Positions 1 to 7,041 of a stretch of 8,390 nt of DNA are shown in pieces. Every line of letters begins with the position of its first letter. Positions within the stretch are counted from its first letter, which is position 1. A model generated the notes under the pieces. The model made no database searches and was not told the origin of the DNA. It was given only the letters and a program-made list of their open reading frames with translations. Source of the stretch: Candidatus Shapirobacteria bacterium (lineage in GTDB: Bacteria > Patescibacteriota > Microgenomatia > UBA12405); contig JAHBAQ020000094.1 in NCBI GenBank assembly GCA_018500045.2, forward strand, positions 1 to 8,390, written 5' to 3'. A program made the position numbers and the translations under genes.

Positions 1-1
1 A

Positions 2-733
2 ATCATCGAAACCCATTCCAATTTAGGCTTTGTTGGCGGCAATAATGCTGCTATCAAAAGAATTCTAAAAACTAACTTCGATCACATCCTTTTAATTAAC
101 AATGATGTCATTGTTGATCCTGATTTTCTCAAAAATTTAATTAAAAACACCAATAAGTACCAACTTCTTGCCCCCAAAATCTATTTCGCCCCTGGTTATG
201 AATATCATGCCGATCGTTATAAACCAAAAGAAAAAGGTAACGTCATTTGGTTTGCCGGAGGTCAAATGGATTGGAATAATATTTACGGTAGCCATATTGG
301 AGTTGACGAAGTCGACAATGGTCAAAGGGATACAATAAACGATGAAATAGATTTTCTTACCGGTTGTTGTCTCTTAATAAGCCGTCAGGTTTTTGAAAAA
401 ATTGGCTTACTAGACGAAAAATTTTTTATGTATCTCGAAGATGCTGATTTTTGTCATCGGGCCAAAAAAGCCGGTTTTAAATTAGCCTACATTCCCGAAT
501 CAAAGATTTGGCATATTAACTCTGGTTCTTCTAAAAGCGGTGGGGATCTTCATAACTACTTTTTAACCAGAAATAGGCTTCTTTTTGGTCTTAAATACGC
601 CAAACTCAAAACTAAATTAGCTCTTGCCAAAGAATCTTTTTTTCAACTTTTTAATCCATCCACCTCAAAGTGGCAAAAAACCGGCATTATTGATTTTTAT
701 TTACAAAAATTTGGTAAAGGCTCATGGCAATAA
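2..733 (+). CDS. GT2 family glycosyltransferase, rhamnosyltransferase-like (5' truncated)
   Basis: Cytoplasmic inverting GT-A enzyme predicted to move a sugar from a nucleotide donor to a growing lipid-linked glycan. The open frame runs from the window edge, so the first in-frame ATG (266) is internal and not the start. Of 243 visible residues, N7-LGF-VGGNN (7-15) matches the conserved segment after the first nucleotide-binding strand. The metal-binding NND motif is at 33-35, in a hydrophobic strand. A TGCCLLISR stretch (120-128) precedes the acceptor/catalytic ED-A-D at 146-149, and a W-H pair sits at 170-171. This order is typical of WbbL/COG1216 GT2 proteins. Roughly the first 50-60 residues, including the usual start strand, lie outside the window. 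The last 10 nt overlap the next gene. Sugar specificity cannot be read from sequence; rhamnose is only the family label. Confidence 0.93.
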   Translation: MIETHSNLGFVGGNNAAIKRILKTNFDHILLINNDVIVDPDFLKNLIKNTNKYQLLAPKIYFAPGYEYHADRYKPKEKGNVIWFAGGQMDWNNIYGSHIGVDEVDNGQRDTINDEIDFLTGCCLLISRQVFEKIGLLDEKFFMYLEDADFCHRAKKAGFKLAYIPESKIWHINSGSSKSGGDLHNYFLTRNRLLFGLKYAKLKTKLALAKESFFQLFNPSTSKWQKTGIIDFYLQKFGKGSWQ

Positions 734-1515
734 ACAAAATACCCCTCTCAATAATTATTTTAGCTGGTAACGAAGAGAAGATGATCGTTGACTGCCTTAA
801 AACATGTTCTTGGGCCGAAGAAATTATTTTAGTTGCCGCTAATTCTACTGATACTACTGTCACCTTGGCAAAAAAAACCATTTCTACTATCAAGATAGTC
901 AAAACGTTCGATGAATACAATAAAAATTTTAGCAAATGGCGTAATCTTGGATTCAAAACATCCACCCAAAAATGGATTCTTTATATTGACGCCGATGAAC
1001 GTATCTCCCTCAAACTAAAGAAGAAAATTACCGAAATAGTTACTAACACTTCTTTATGTTCTCATTATGCCATTTCTCGGGCCAATCATTTTTTAGGCCA
1101 GCGAGTCCGCTATGGTGGCACCTATCCCGATTATGTCAAAAGATTATTTGATCGAAATTTTTTCCAAGGATACAAAGGTATTTTACACGAACAACCTGTA
1201 ATTACCGGTGAATTAGGTTATATTGATACTGATCTATTTCACTACACCCATCGTGATTTAACCTCTATGGTCGATAAAACTTTAGTTTGGACTGATACTG
1301 AGGCACAGGCTTTATTCAAGTCAGGTCATCCGCCAGTTGTTTGGTGGCGTTTTATTAGAATGATGCTCACCAAAGGCTGGGAACGCCTGATCAAACAACA
1401 AATGTGGCGCGATAGTGAGGTTGGTTGGGTTTCTATCATTTTTGAATCTTTCAATACTTTTTTAATTTATGCTCGTCTCTGGGAACTTCAACAAAAGCAA
1501 AATCAAAAAATTTAA
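724..1515 (+). CDS. GT2 family glycosyltransferase, WaaE/KdtX-like
   Basis: Predicted cytoplasmic GT-A glycosyltransferase of 263 residues, a normal length for the lipopolysaccharide core-type WaaE/KdtX group (COG0463). The first strand SIIILAGNEE (9-18) replaces the usual 'AKNEE' form. W30-AEEI leads into the nucleotide-binding strand, and the metal-binding DADE motif is at 89-92. The FLGQ-x3-YGG-x-YPDY block (123-137), RLF at 140-142 and HEQP at 155-158 follow the family order. The oddity is at residue 38: V-A-A-N-S-T-D replaces the common V-D-x-x-S-T-D, so a normally conserved aspartate is alanine. The ATG at 724 overlaps the previous gene by 10 nt. An AAAGG at 716-720 lies only 3 nt upstream, closer than a standard ribosome site, and the next Met (residue 20) would remove the first strand. 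Of 13 arginines, 11 use CGN codons. Confidence 0.92.
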   Translation: MAINKIPLSIIILAGNEEKMIVDCLKTCSWAEEIILVAANSTDTTVTLAKKTISTIKIVKTFDEYNKNFSKWRNLGFKTSTQKWILYIDADERISLKLKKKITEIVTNTSLCSHYAISRANHFLGQRVRYGGTYPDYVKRLFDRNFFQGYKGILHEQPVITGELGYIDTDLFHYTHRDLTSMVDKTLVWTDTEAQALFKSGHPPVVWWRFIRMMLTKGWERLIKQQMWRDSEVGWVSIIFESFNTFLIYARLWELQQKQNQKI

Positions 1516-1530
1516 GGTATTATAAAGTTA

Positions 1531-2712
1531 ATGGATAAAAAGGCCGCTATTTACGATCCGTATTTAGATACTCTCGGAGGTGGGGAAAGATATTGTCTTA
1601 CTGTCGCCGAAGTTCTCCTAAAAAATGGTTACAATGTCGATCTTTTCTGGTCAGGTAACCAAGATTTAATCGAAAAAGCCGAAAAACGTTTTTCTCTAAA
1701 TTTAAAAAAACTTAATGTTGTTCCTGATATTTTTGGTATTCAACCGCAGAATCTTGATTTGGTCGAAGAAAACGATCATCTTTCAAAATTTACTCGTCGG
1801 ACGGTCAATCAACCGGAAATTAAAATTAGATTTAATCGATTTTTTAAAAAAATCAAAAATAGTCGTCAGTATGATGTTATTTTTTATATGGGAGATGGCA
1901 GTATTCCTACATTATTCGGCAAAAAAAATTTTCTCCATATTCAAGTTCCATTTACTTCTCAAATTAACCCTATCTCTCAGTTAAACCACCAAATTAAAGC
2001 TAAGCTTTTGTCAAAAGTTATTTGCAATTCTCAATTTACCGCCAGGTTCCAAGAAAAATCCTTAAAAGATAAAGTTTTAGTTGTTTACCCACCAGTTGAT
2101 GTTGATAAGTTTTATTCCGATTCAAACAAAGAAAATATTATTCTTTCCGTTGGTCGCTTTGACAATATCCTTAATGCCAAAAAACAAGATATTCTTATCG
2201 ACGCTTTCAAAACATTAATTACTCAATTTCCTAATCTCAACTGGAAACTTGTTTTGGCTGGCGGTAGTCTTAGTGATCCGTCCAAAAACAGTTATCTACA
2301 ATATTTACAAAAAAATGCCAAAGGTTTACCTGTAGAGTTTATTGTTAATCCGCCATTTAATATTCTTCAACAAATATATTCCAAATCCAAAATATATTGG
2401 CATGCCGCTGGGTTTGATGTCGACGAAAATAAACATCCGGAAAATACAGAACACTTCGGTATTACCGTTGTCGAAGCTATGGCCTCAGGATTAGTTCCTG
2501 TCGTTATTTCCCAAGGCGGTATTCCGGAAATAGTCGATCATGGTGTTAATGGTTTTTTATGGAAAACCATTGATGAACTTATTTCTAAAACCAAAAAATT
2601 AATTGACGACCCAGAAACTCTAAAAAGAATGTCTGAACAGTCACTTATCAACTGCCAACAATTTTCCAAAAATAATTTTGAGAAAAAATTAATGAGTATT
2701 ATTAATCAATAA
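1531..2712 (+). CDS. GT4 family glycosyltransferase (GT-B fold)
   Basis: Predicted retaining glycosyltransferase of 393 residues, the usual GT4 length, acting at the cytoplasmic membrane face on a lipid-linked acceptor. The N-terminal Rossmann half shows a glycine loop GGGER at 16-20 and a YPPVD linker segment (186-190). The C-terminal donor-binding half begins at SVGRF (206-210). It carries K217-K218-Q219 and the E-x7-E signature at E307 and E315, inside the EHFG and VVEAMASG segments (307-320). The GGIPEIV and HGVNGFL blocks (329-343) follow and are typical of GT4 enzymes. The HAAGFDVDENKHPE stretch (291-304) before E307 recalls ALG11-like members, but mannose specificity is not shown. The start is 15 nt after the previous stop; AAGG at 1514-1517 is too far (13 nt) to be a good ribosome site, while TATTAT/TATAAA lies just before the ATG. 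It ends 1 nt before the next gene. Confidence 0.95.
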   Translation: MDKKAAIYDPYLDTLGGGERYCLTVAEVLLKNGYNVDLFWSGNQDLIEKAEKRFSLNLKKLNVVPDIFGIQPQNLDLVEENDHLSKFTRRTVNQPEIKIRFNRFFKKIKNSRQYDVIFYMGDGSIPTLFGKKNFLHIQVPFTSQINPISQLNHQIKAKLLSKVICNSQFTARFQEKSLKDKVLVVYPPVDVDKFYSDSNKENIILSVGRFDNILNAKKQDILIDAFKTLITQFPNLNWKLVLAGGSLSDPSKNSYLQYLQKNAKGLPVEFIVNPPFNILQQIYSKSKIYWHAAGFDVDENKHPENTEHFGITVVEAMASGLVPVVISQGGIPEIVDHGVNGFLWKTIDELISKTKKLIDDPETLKRMSEQSLINCQQFSKNNFEKKLMSIINQ

Positions 2713-2713
2713 A

Positions 2714-3592
2714 ATGAAAATTTCTGTCATTGTTACCAACTGGAATGGTCTTCCAATTCTTCAAAAAAATCTTGAAGAAATTATAAAAAAGAGTCCTGAA
2801 GCGGAAGAAATAATTTTTGCTGATGATGCTTCACAGGACGAAAGTGTTCTTTTTGCTCAAAAAATTCAAAAAAAATACCCCCAACTAAAAATAATTGCTC
2901 ATAAAAATAACCTAGGTTTTGGTGAAAATTCCAACGATGCTGTCAGCCAATCAAGTGGGGATTTAGTTGTTCTCTTGAACAATGATATTTATCCTCACTC
3001 AAAATATATTACTCATAGTCTAAAACACTTTGACGATCCAAATGTTCTCGGTGTTGGTTTCGCCGAACTTGGCCATGAAAATTGGGCTAAATTTTTTTGG
3101 AAAAATGGTTATCTTCAGCACGAACCTGGTAATTACGATATTAACCAGACTCATATTTCCGGTTGGGTCTCCGGTGGTAGTTCTATCGTCCGAAAAAGTC
3201 TTTTTCAGAAGCTCGGTGGATTCGATGCGATTTATAAACCATTTTATTGTGAAGACCTTGATCTCGGTTACCGAGCCTGGAAATCCGGATACACTTTACT
3301 CTGGGAACCAAAAAGTGTTGTTGAACATCATCATGAAACGACTATGTCAAAATTTTCCCTTAATTTCCTTAATTATGTCAAAGAACGCAACCGTCTTTTA
3401 AATACTTGGCGCAACATTACTGATCCACATCTTTTAAATCAAAATAAAATGGCCTTAATTGGTCGAGTTCTTAGTGGTCCAAATTATATTAAAATAATCC
3501 GTGCTGCCAAAAAACAAATTAAGCATTCTTCGGCACCAATTGTTTTTCCTCAACTTACTGACAGTCAGATTCTCTCGAAATTCCAAAAATGA
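2714..3592 (+). CDS. GT2 family glycosyltransferase, rhamnosyltransferase-like
   Basis: Complete GT-A enzyme of 292 residues, from the same family as the truncated first gene. The N-terminal strand SVIVTNWNG (4-12) is textbook for this group, followed by ADDAS (36-40) at the nucleotide-binding site. NNLGFGENSN (65-74) and the metal-binding NND (89-91) come next. SGGSSIVRK (153-161) precedes the ED-L-D motif (180-183), and a triple histidine stands at 205-207 where the family usually has a W-x-H or H. Conserved ERNRLL follows at 224-229. All expected active-site positions are present, in contrast to the substituted position in the second gene. It starts 1 nt after the preceding stop with no ribosome site visible. 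Its TGA stop overlaps the next ATG as ATGA, so translation is probably coupled. Donor and acceptor are unknown. Confidence 0.95.
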   Translation: MKISVIVTNWNGLPILQKNLEEIIKKSPEAEEIIFADDASQDESVLFAQKIQKKYPQLKIIAHKNNLGFGENSNDAVSQSSGDLVVLLNNDIYPHSKYITHSLKHFDDPNVLGVGFAELGHENWAKFFWKNGYLQHEPGNYDINQTHISGWVSGGSSIVRKSLFQKLGGFDAIYKPFYCEDLDLGYRAWKSGYTLLWEPKSVVEHHHETTMSKFSLNFLNYVKERNRLLNTWRNITDPHLLNQNKMALIGRVLSGPNYIKIIRAAKKQIKHSSAPIVFPQLTDSQILSKFQK

Positions 3593-4071
3593 ACCGGAAA
3601 AAATTTATTTTAATTTACTTATTAGTCAGTTTTTTTGCCGGCCTCAGTCTTTTTTTTAGTCTTAAGAAATATTCTCAACATAATTTTTCTACCGAAAAAT
3701 TTTTCACTTTAACTGACACTGTTGCTAGAGTAAAAGATAAAACCGACAATCTTTGTAAATATCAAATTTTAAGCGAACCAAAAGTCGGGGATCAATATAT
3801 AAAAATAAATTTCTGGTGTCAAAACCAATCAAAAGCCAGAAGCACTTTATCTTTAGCAGCCGTTCCTCACACCACCGCTGGTGAAATTTTAAAAGAATAT
3901 GCCCGAATTATAAATTTTGATTTCAATTTAATAACTCAAAACAAATGGTATTGTCTGATTAACGATCAGGAATTAACCGAAACTAATCTAAAACAAGAAG
4001 TCAGGCCGGCCAGTACTATTGATTGTTTCGAAAATAAAAATTTATATCGTCATGATCAAAAAGAGCTTTAA
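3589..4071 (+). CDS. Small membrane-anchored protein with four cysteines, unknown function
   Basis: I do not recognise a family. The 160-residue product starts with basic residues NRKK, then one hydrophobic segment at about 6-24, read as a signal anchor or uncleaved signal peptide. The remaining roughly 135 residues are hydrophilic and probably outside the membrane. They contain exactly four cysteines, at 56, 77, 122 and 146, which could form two disulfides if exported. The flanking residues (NLC-KYQ, NFWC, KWYC, IDC) are not CxxC redox or heme motifs, and no lipobox cysteine follows the hydrophobic stretch. The gene is held tightly in the operon: its start shares ATGA with the upstream GT2, and its 3' end overlaps the downstream membrane transferase by 20 nt. 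Context suggests an envelope glycan role, perhaps as an accessory to the next gene, but that is inference. Open frame and placement make it a real gene. Confidence 0.8.
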   Translation: MNRKKFILIYLLVSFFAGLSLFFSLKKYSQHNFSTEKFFTLTDTVARVKDKTDNLCKYQILSEPKVGDQYIKINFWCQNQSKARSTLSLAAVPHTTAGEILKEYARIINFDFNLITQNKWYCLINDQELTETNLKQEVRPASTIDCFENKNLYRHDQKEL

Positions 4072-5452
4072 ATTTCTTATATTTATTTCCATCATCGTTT
4101 TAGCTTTTTTTCTTCGCAAGAAAAATTATGCCCAAATTCCTATTCCCGGTCAATCAGTCGATGAATATAGTTATTCTTGGGTCGGATTATCGCTCATCAA
4201 AACCGGTATGCCAATTGGTGTCTCCGGCATTCCCGGATATCAAAACCAGTTTTCGAAATATATTAATGTCGATCGACTTTACCAAACGTTATCTAGTGAC
4301 CCTCTAAGTATTAATTACCCTTGGATGGATCATCCGCCATTACTTGGTCTAATTACAGGTGGTTACGCGGCTATATCTGGTGCTAATGTTTTTGAAGACA
4401 CTACCTCTCTTCTTATTCGCCGACCAATAATCATTATATCTACCATATCAGTCGCTCTGTTAATGATTTTTTGTTGGTTAAATTTTAGGTTTTTAACTGC
4501 CGTTATTTCCGGATCTATTTATGCCACCACTCCCTTAATTGTTTTAAGCAGTCGTATGATTCAGGCTGAAAACGCCATTATTCCTTGCTTACTTTTAGTT
4601 ATGATTTTCTCGTCTTTATATTTTCGTCAAAAAAAAGATATTTGGTTAATCTTTGCCGCTATTATTTCTGGAATCGCCACTTTATTTAAATTAACCGGAG
4701 TAGTTTGTCACCTCTATATTTTCTTTTCTTTAATCTTTTATTATCAAAAATTTAATTCTAAATTATTCAAAGATTTTCTTTTCTTCCTTGGTATTTCTTT
4801 ACCCATAACCTCTCTTTTCTTTTTTTATGGCATCTCTTATGGCTCAAAAAATTTTTTCAATATTCTTTTTTCCAATGCCAACCGATTTTACGGCATTGGT
4901 CCAAACGCTATTATTGACCTAATCAGAAACCAAAGACTTACTCAGCACAAATTTTTACCGGAGATTTGGTTAATTATCGGCTGGATAACTTTTTTTCTCT
5001 CGTTTTCTAAAACCAAAAAAACTTTGCCCCAATCATTAATCTTTATTAGTTTGATTTCGTACCTTATTGTTTATCTCTTCTTTGGTAGTCAACCATACGG
5101 CTGGTATACTTTTCCTTTTTGGCCGTTACTTATTTTAAGTTTAACCGCTTTTTTTGATGAAAACCTCACCAATCAAAAAAATCTTCTTTTAACTTTCATA
5201 ATAGCTATAACTATTTTTGGTGCCAATTTAGCCAGAATTATGGGTATTTTTGAATTTCAAAAATATTCTACCTTATGGCGATTCCTTATTCCTGCAACTA
5301 TATTCTTTCTCATTGTTAAATATTTAATCAAAAAACCAACTTCTCGCATTTTAAACTTTATTATTCTCGCTCTTATTTTTGGCTCAGTTTACTTCAATCT
5401 CTATTATTTAAATCAAATAACTCTCGACTTTTGGTGGCAAAATATTTCTTAA
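4052..5452 (+). CDS. GT-C polytopic glycosyltransferase, ArnT/GT39-like
   Basis: Integral membrane transferase (466 residues from this start, about 12-14 hydrophobic segments) expected to use a polyprenyl-phosphate sugar donor, with its active site on the outer face. After the first membrane helix (about 7-22), the first outer loop holds V-D-E at 36-38, the position of the catalytic acidic residues in GT-C enzymes. The same loop ends in W-M-D-H-P-P (91-96), as in ArnT-like proteins. R168-x2-Q-A-E-N (168-174) and K213 in LFKLTG follow in the usual order, and SQPYGWYTFPFWP (346-358) resembles the late loop before the last helices. I chose ATG 4052 because the peptide begins MIKKSFK, basic residues directly before helix 1. 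A TTG at 4019 would add 11 residues and more overlap. It overlaps the four-cysteine gene by 20 nt and ends 2 bp from the opposing gene. Confidence 0.9.
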   Translation: MIKKSFKFLIFISIIVLAFFLRKKNYAQIPIPGQSVDEYSYSWVGLSLIKTGMPIGVSGIPGYQNQFSKYINVDRLYQTLSSDPLSINYPWMDHPPLLGLITGGYAAISGANVFEDTTSLLIRRPIIIISTISVALLMIFCWLNFRFLTAVISGSIYATTPLIVLSSRMIQAENAIIPCLLLVMIFSSLYFRQKKDIWLIFAAIISGIATLFKLTGVVCHLYIFFSLIFYYQKFNSKLFKDFLFFLGISLPITSLFFFYGISYGSKNFFNILFSNANRFYGIGPNAIIDLIRNQRLTQHKFLPEIWLIIGWITFFLSFSKTKKTLPQSLIFISLISYLIVYLFFGSQPYGWYTFPFWPLLILSLTAFFDENLTNQKNLLLTFIIAITIFGANLARIMGIFEFQKYSTLWRFLIPATIFFLIVKYLIKKPTSRILNFIILALIFGSVYFNLYYLNQITLDFWWQNIS

Positions 5453-5454
5453 CT

Positions 5455-7041
5455 TTATTCTTTCGGGATATAAATCAAAAATTGTCCTTTACCGTCAGGT
5501 TTGTAAATTGTTTTCCAAAGATCCAACTTTTCAATTGAATCATTCACTGTCGGGTTAGAAACAGAAGCTATATATATTGTTTCTTTATTAATATCCTCCT
5601 GGTTCCAGTCAATATTTTTAACCCAGTACTTGCCGATTTTGTCAGACGTATCAATTCTATTAATCATTTCCCAAGCATCAAAAGCTCCCCAATAACCAAA
5701 ATAAAGTCTTGGCAAACCAACATATTGGCCAAATTCGCCAAACCTTGGTTCAATTACCACCCATTTATAATCAGCTACTAGTGGCTTAACTTCCTCAAAT
5801 GCTTGTTTATAGCCATACTGATAATTGTCACCTGTAATTTTAGGAAAATGAACATAATACGCTATGCCAAAATATATAAAATTTACTAATCCTAATAATA
5901 TTAATAGCCAGAAAAACTTTTTTGACTTTTCCAGTATAATTTTCATCCCAACCGCCATTATCAAAATCGTTGGCATAATAAAAGGTAAATTTCTTACCGA
6001 AGCCGGAGATCCTGTCAGCGCTGGAACTAGTGGACACAAAAGCCACCACAGTAAAACAAAATTTCCTTTTTCTTTAAAAACTTTTTTTAAATTAAGTAAA
6101 CCAAAAAATAAAAACGGTGCCGTTACTAATAGAAACCAGCCAAAATTAAAAGGTTCATTTTTTGGGAACAGATCCATACCATTAGTAAACAAAAAATCCA
6201 ACCCAAAATGTTGTCCATAATTATAAATCGGCTCTGCCAATATCTTAGCTAGTTTTTTTATCCAAAAATCACTGCCATTTAACCAATAATTTTGCACTCC
6301 TGCTGTTTTAAACCAAATTTGCGACGAAGCTCTATTAAACGGATCTCTCATTTGAACTGTCACAAAATCATAAAAAATCGGCAACGAAACCAAACCTGTT
6401 GTTAACCACATCGGTAACCAGTTCGTAAACTTAACTTCTTTTTTCCAACACCACCAACCAACCACCAATATTAGCGGCACTAATCCTTTTTCGGTATGAT
6501 ATGCCCAAATTGATAAACCAAAAAATAATCCAGCTAAAATCAATTCAAGTACCCGCCTCTTCCTTTTATAGAGAAACATTAAATAAATCCCCAATAGTAA
6601 AATAACTGAGGCTAAATTTGATTCATAAGCCGCTCTTGAAACAAAGACACTTTTAGGATCTAATGCCAACAAAATTGCTGACATTATTCCAATTTTTTCT
6701 CCAGCCAACTCCTTTCCTATTAACGCTATTAAAAAAATTGCCAAAGTTCCCGTAATTGCCGATAAAAATCTTACTCCATATTCATTATTACCAAAGATAT
6801 AATTAAATGGAATATTAAAATAAGCATACAAAGGTGCTTTATAGTCTCGGTGAGAAATAAAAGATAATGGTAGTTTTTTTCTGTGTTCATCCATTCCAGT
6901 TATTCTTACTGAATAACTATCATAAGCAATCGATATTTCATCATTTCCCAAATGAATGGGATTTTTATCTAAACCAACCATTCTAAAAACACCTCCAATT
7001 AAAGTAATTATTATTACCCACAGCCAAAATCTATTTTTCAT
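5455..7041 (-). CDS. GT-C polytopic glycosyltransferase with C-terminal outer domain, ArnT/GT39-like
   Basis: A second full-size GT-C enzyme (528 residues, about 11 hydrophobic segments), expected to transfer a sugar from a polyprenyl-phosphate donor outside the membrane. Helix 1 is about 7-23, followed by G-N-D-E at 32-35 (catalytic acidic pair) and H-R-D-Y-K-A-P-L-Y at 64-72. That last motif is characteristic of phospholipid carrier-dependent transferases. R136-A-A-Y-E-S-N (136-142) and H182-T-E-K (182-185) match later conserved sites. SPASVRNLPFIMP (345-357) precedes the last helix pair. After about residue 398 comes a hydrophilic tail of roughly 130 residues beginning near Y409-GYKQAF, a common feature of this group. 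The ATG overlaps the upstream gene's TGA as ATGA. Codons differ from the + genes: six of the first seven arginines are AGA. The stop faces the + operon's last stop at 2 bp. Confidence 0.93.
   Translation of the reverse strand: MKNRFWLWVIIITLIGGVFRMVGLDKNPIHLGNDEISIAYDSYSVRITGMDEHRKKLPLSFISHRDYKAPLYAYFNIPFNYIFGNNEYGVRFLSAITGTLAIFLIALIGKELAGEKIGIMSAILLALDPKSVFVSRAAYESNLASVILLLGIYLMFLYKRKRRVLELILAGLFFGLSIWAYHTEKGLVPLILVVGWWCWKKEVKFTNWLPMWLTTGLVSLPIFYDFVTVQMRDPFNRASSQIWFKTAGVQNYWLNGSDFWIKKLAKILAEPIYNYGQHFGLDFLFTNGMDLFPKNEPFNFGWFLLVTAPFLFFGLLNLKKVFKEKGNFVLLWWLLCPLVPALTGSPASVRNLPFIMPTILIMAVGMKIILEKSKKFFWLLILLGLVNFIYFGIAYYVHFPKITGDNYQYGYKQAFEEVKPLVADYKWVVIEPRFGEFGQYVGLPRLYFGYWGAFDAWEMINRIDTSDKIGKYWVKNIDWNQEDINKETIYIASVSNPTVNDSIEKLDLWKTIYKPDGKGQFLIYIPKE

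Noticed and set aside
3030..3401. Open frame of 123 codons on the + strand inside the second rhamnosyltransferase-like GT2
   Set aside because: It lies entirely within a gene with all family motifs in another frame; its product has no recognisable motif. The same applies to frames at 1715-1984 (+), 137-325 (-) and 687-965 (-).
3586..3595. Possible UGA recoding (glycine or tryptophan)
   Set aside because: TGA ends the GT2 at 3592 and the membrane gene at 7038, both in clean ATGA overlaps with the next start, and tryptophan is encoded by TGG. UGA therefore acts as a stop here.
4019..4051. TTG start extending the + strand GT-C gene by 11 residues
   Set aside because: It needs a weaker start codon and deeper overlap with the four-cysteine gene. 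ATG 4052 places basic residues directly before the first membrane helix, as expected.
5840..6220. Open frames on both strands (5840-6049 on -, 5864-6220 on +) inside the - strand GT-C gene
   Set aside because: They are shadows of the GT-C coding frame, rich in lysine/asparagine or serine with no motif and no upstream signals.
6946..6966. Terminator-like hairpin on the + strand: TCCCA and TGGGA arms with a 6-nt loop, then five T
   Set aside because: The stem is only 5 bp and it lies inside the - strand GT-C gene, where it encodes residues next to the catalytic GNDE motif. It is about 1.5 kb past the last + gene, so coding constraint explains it.
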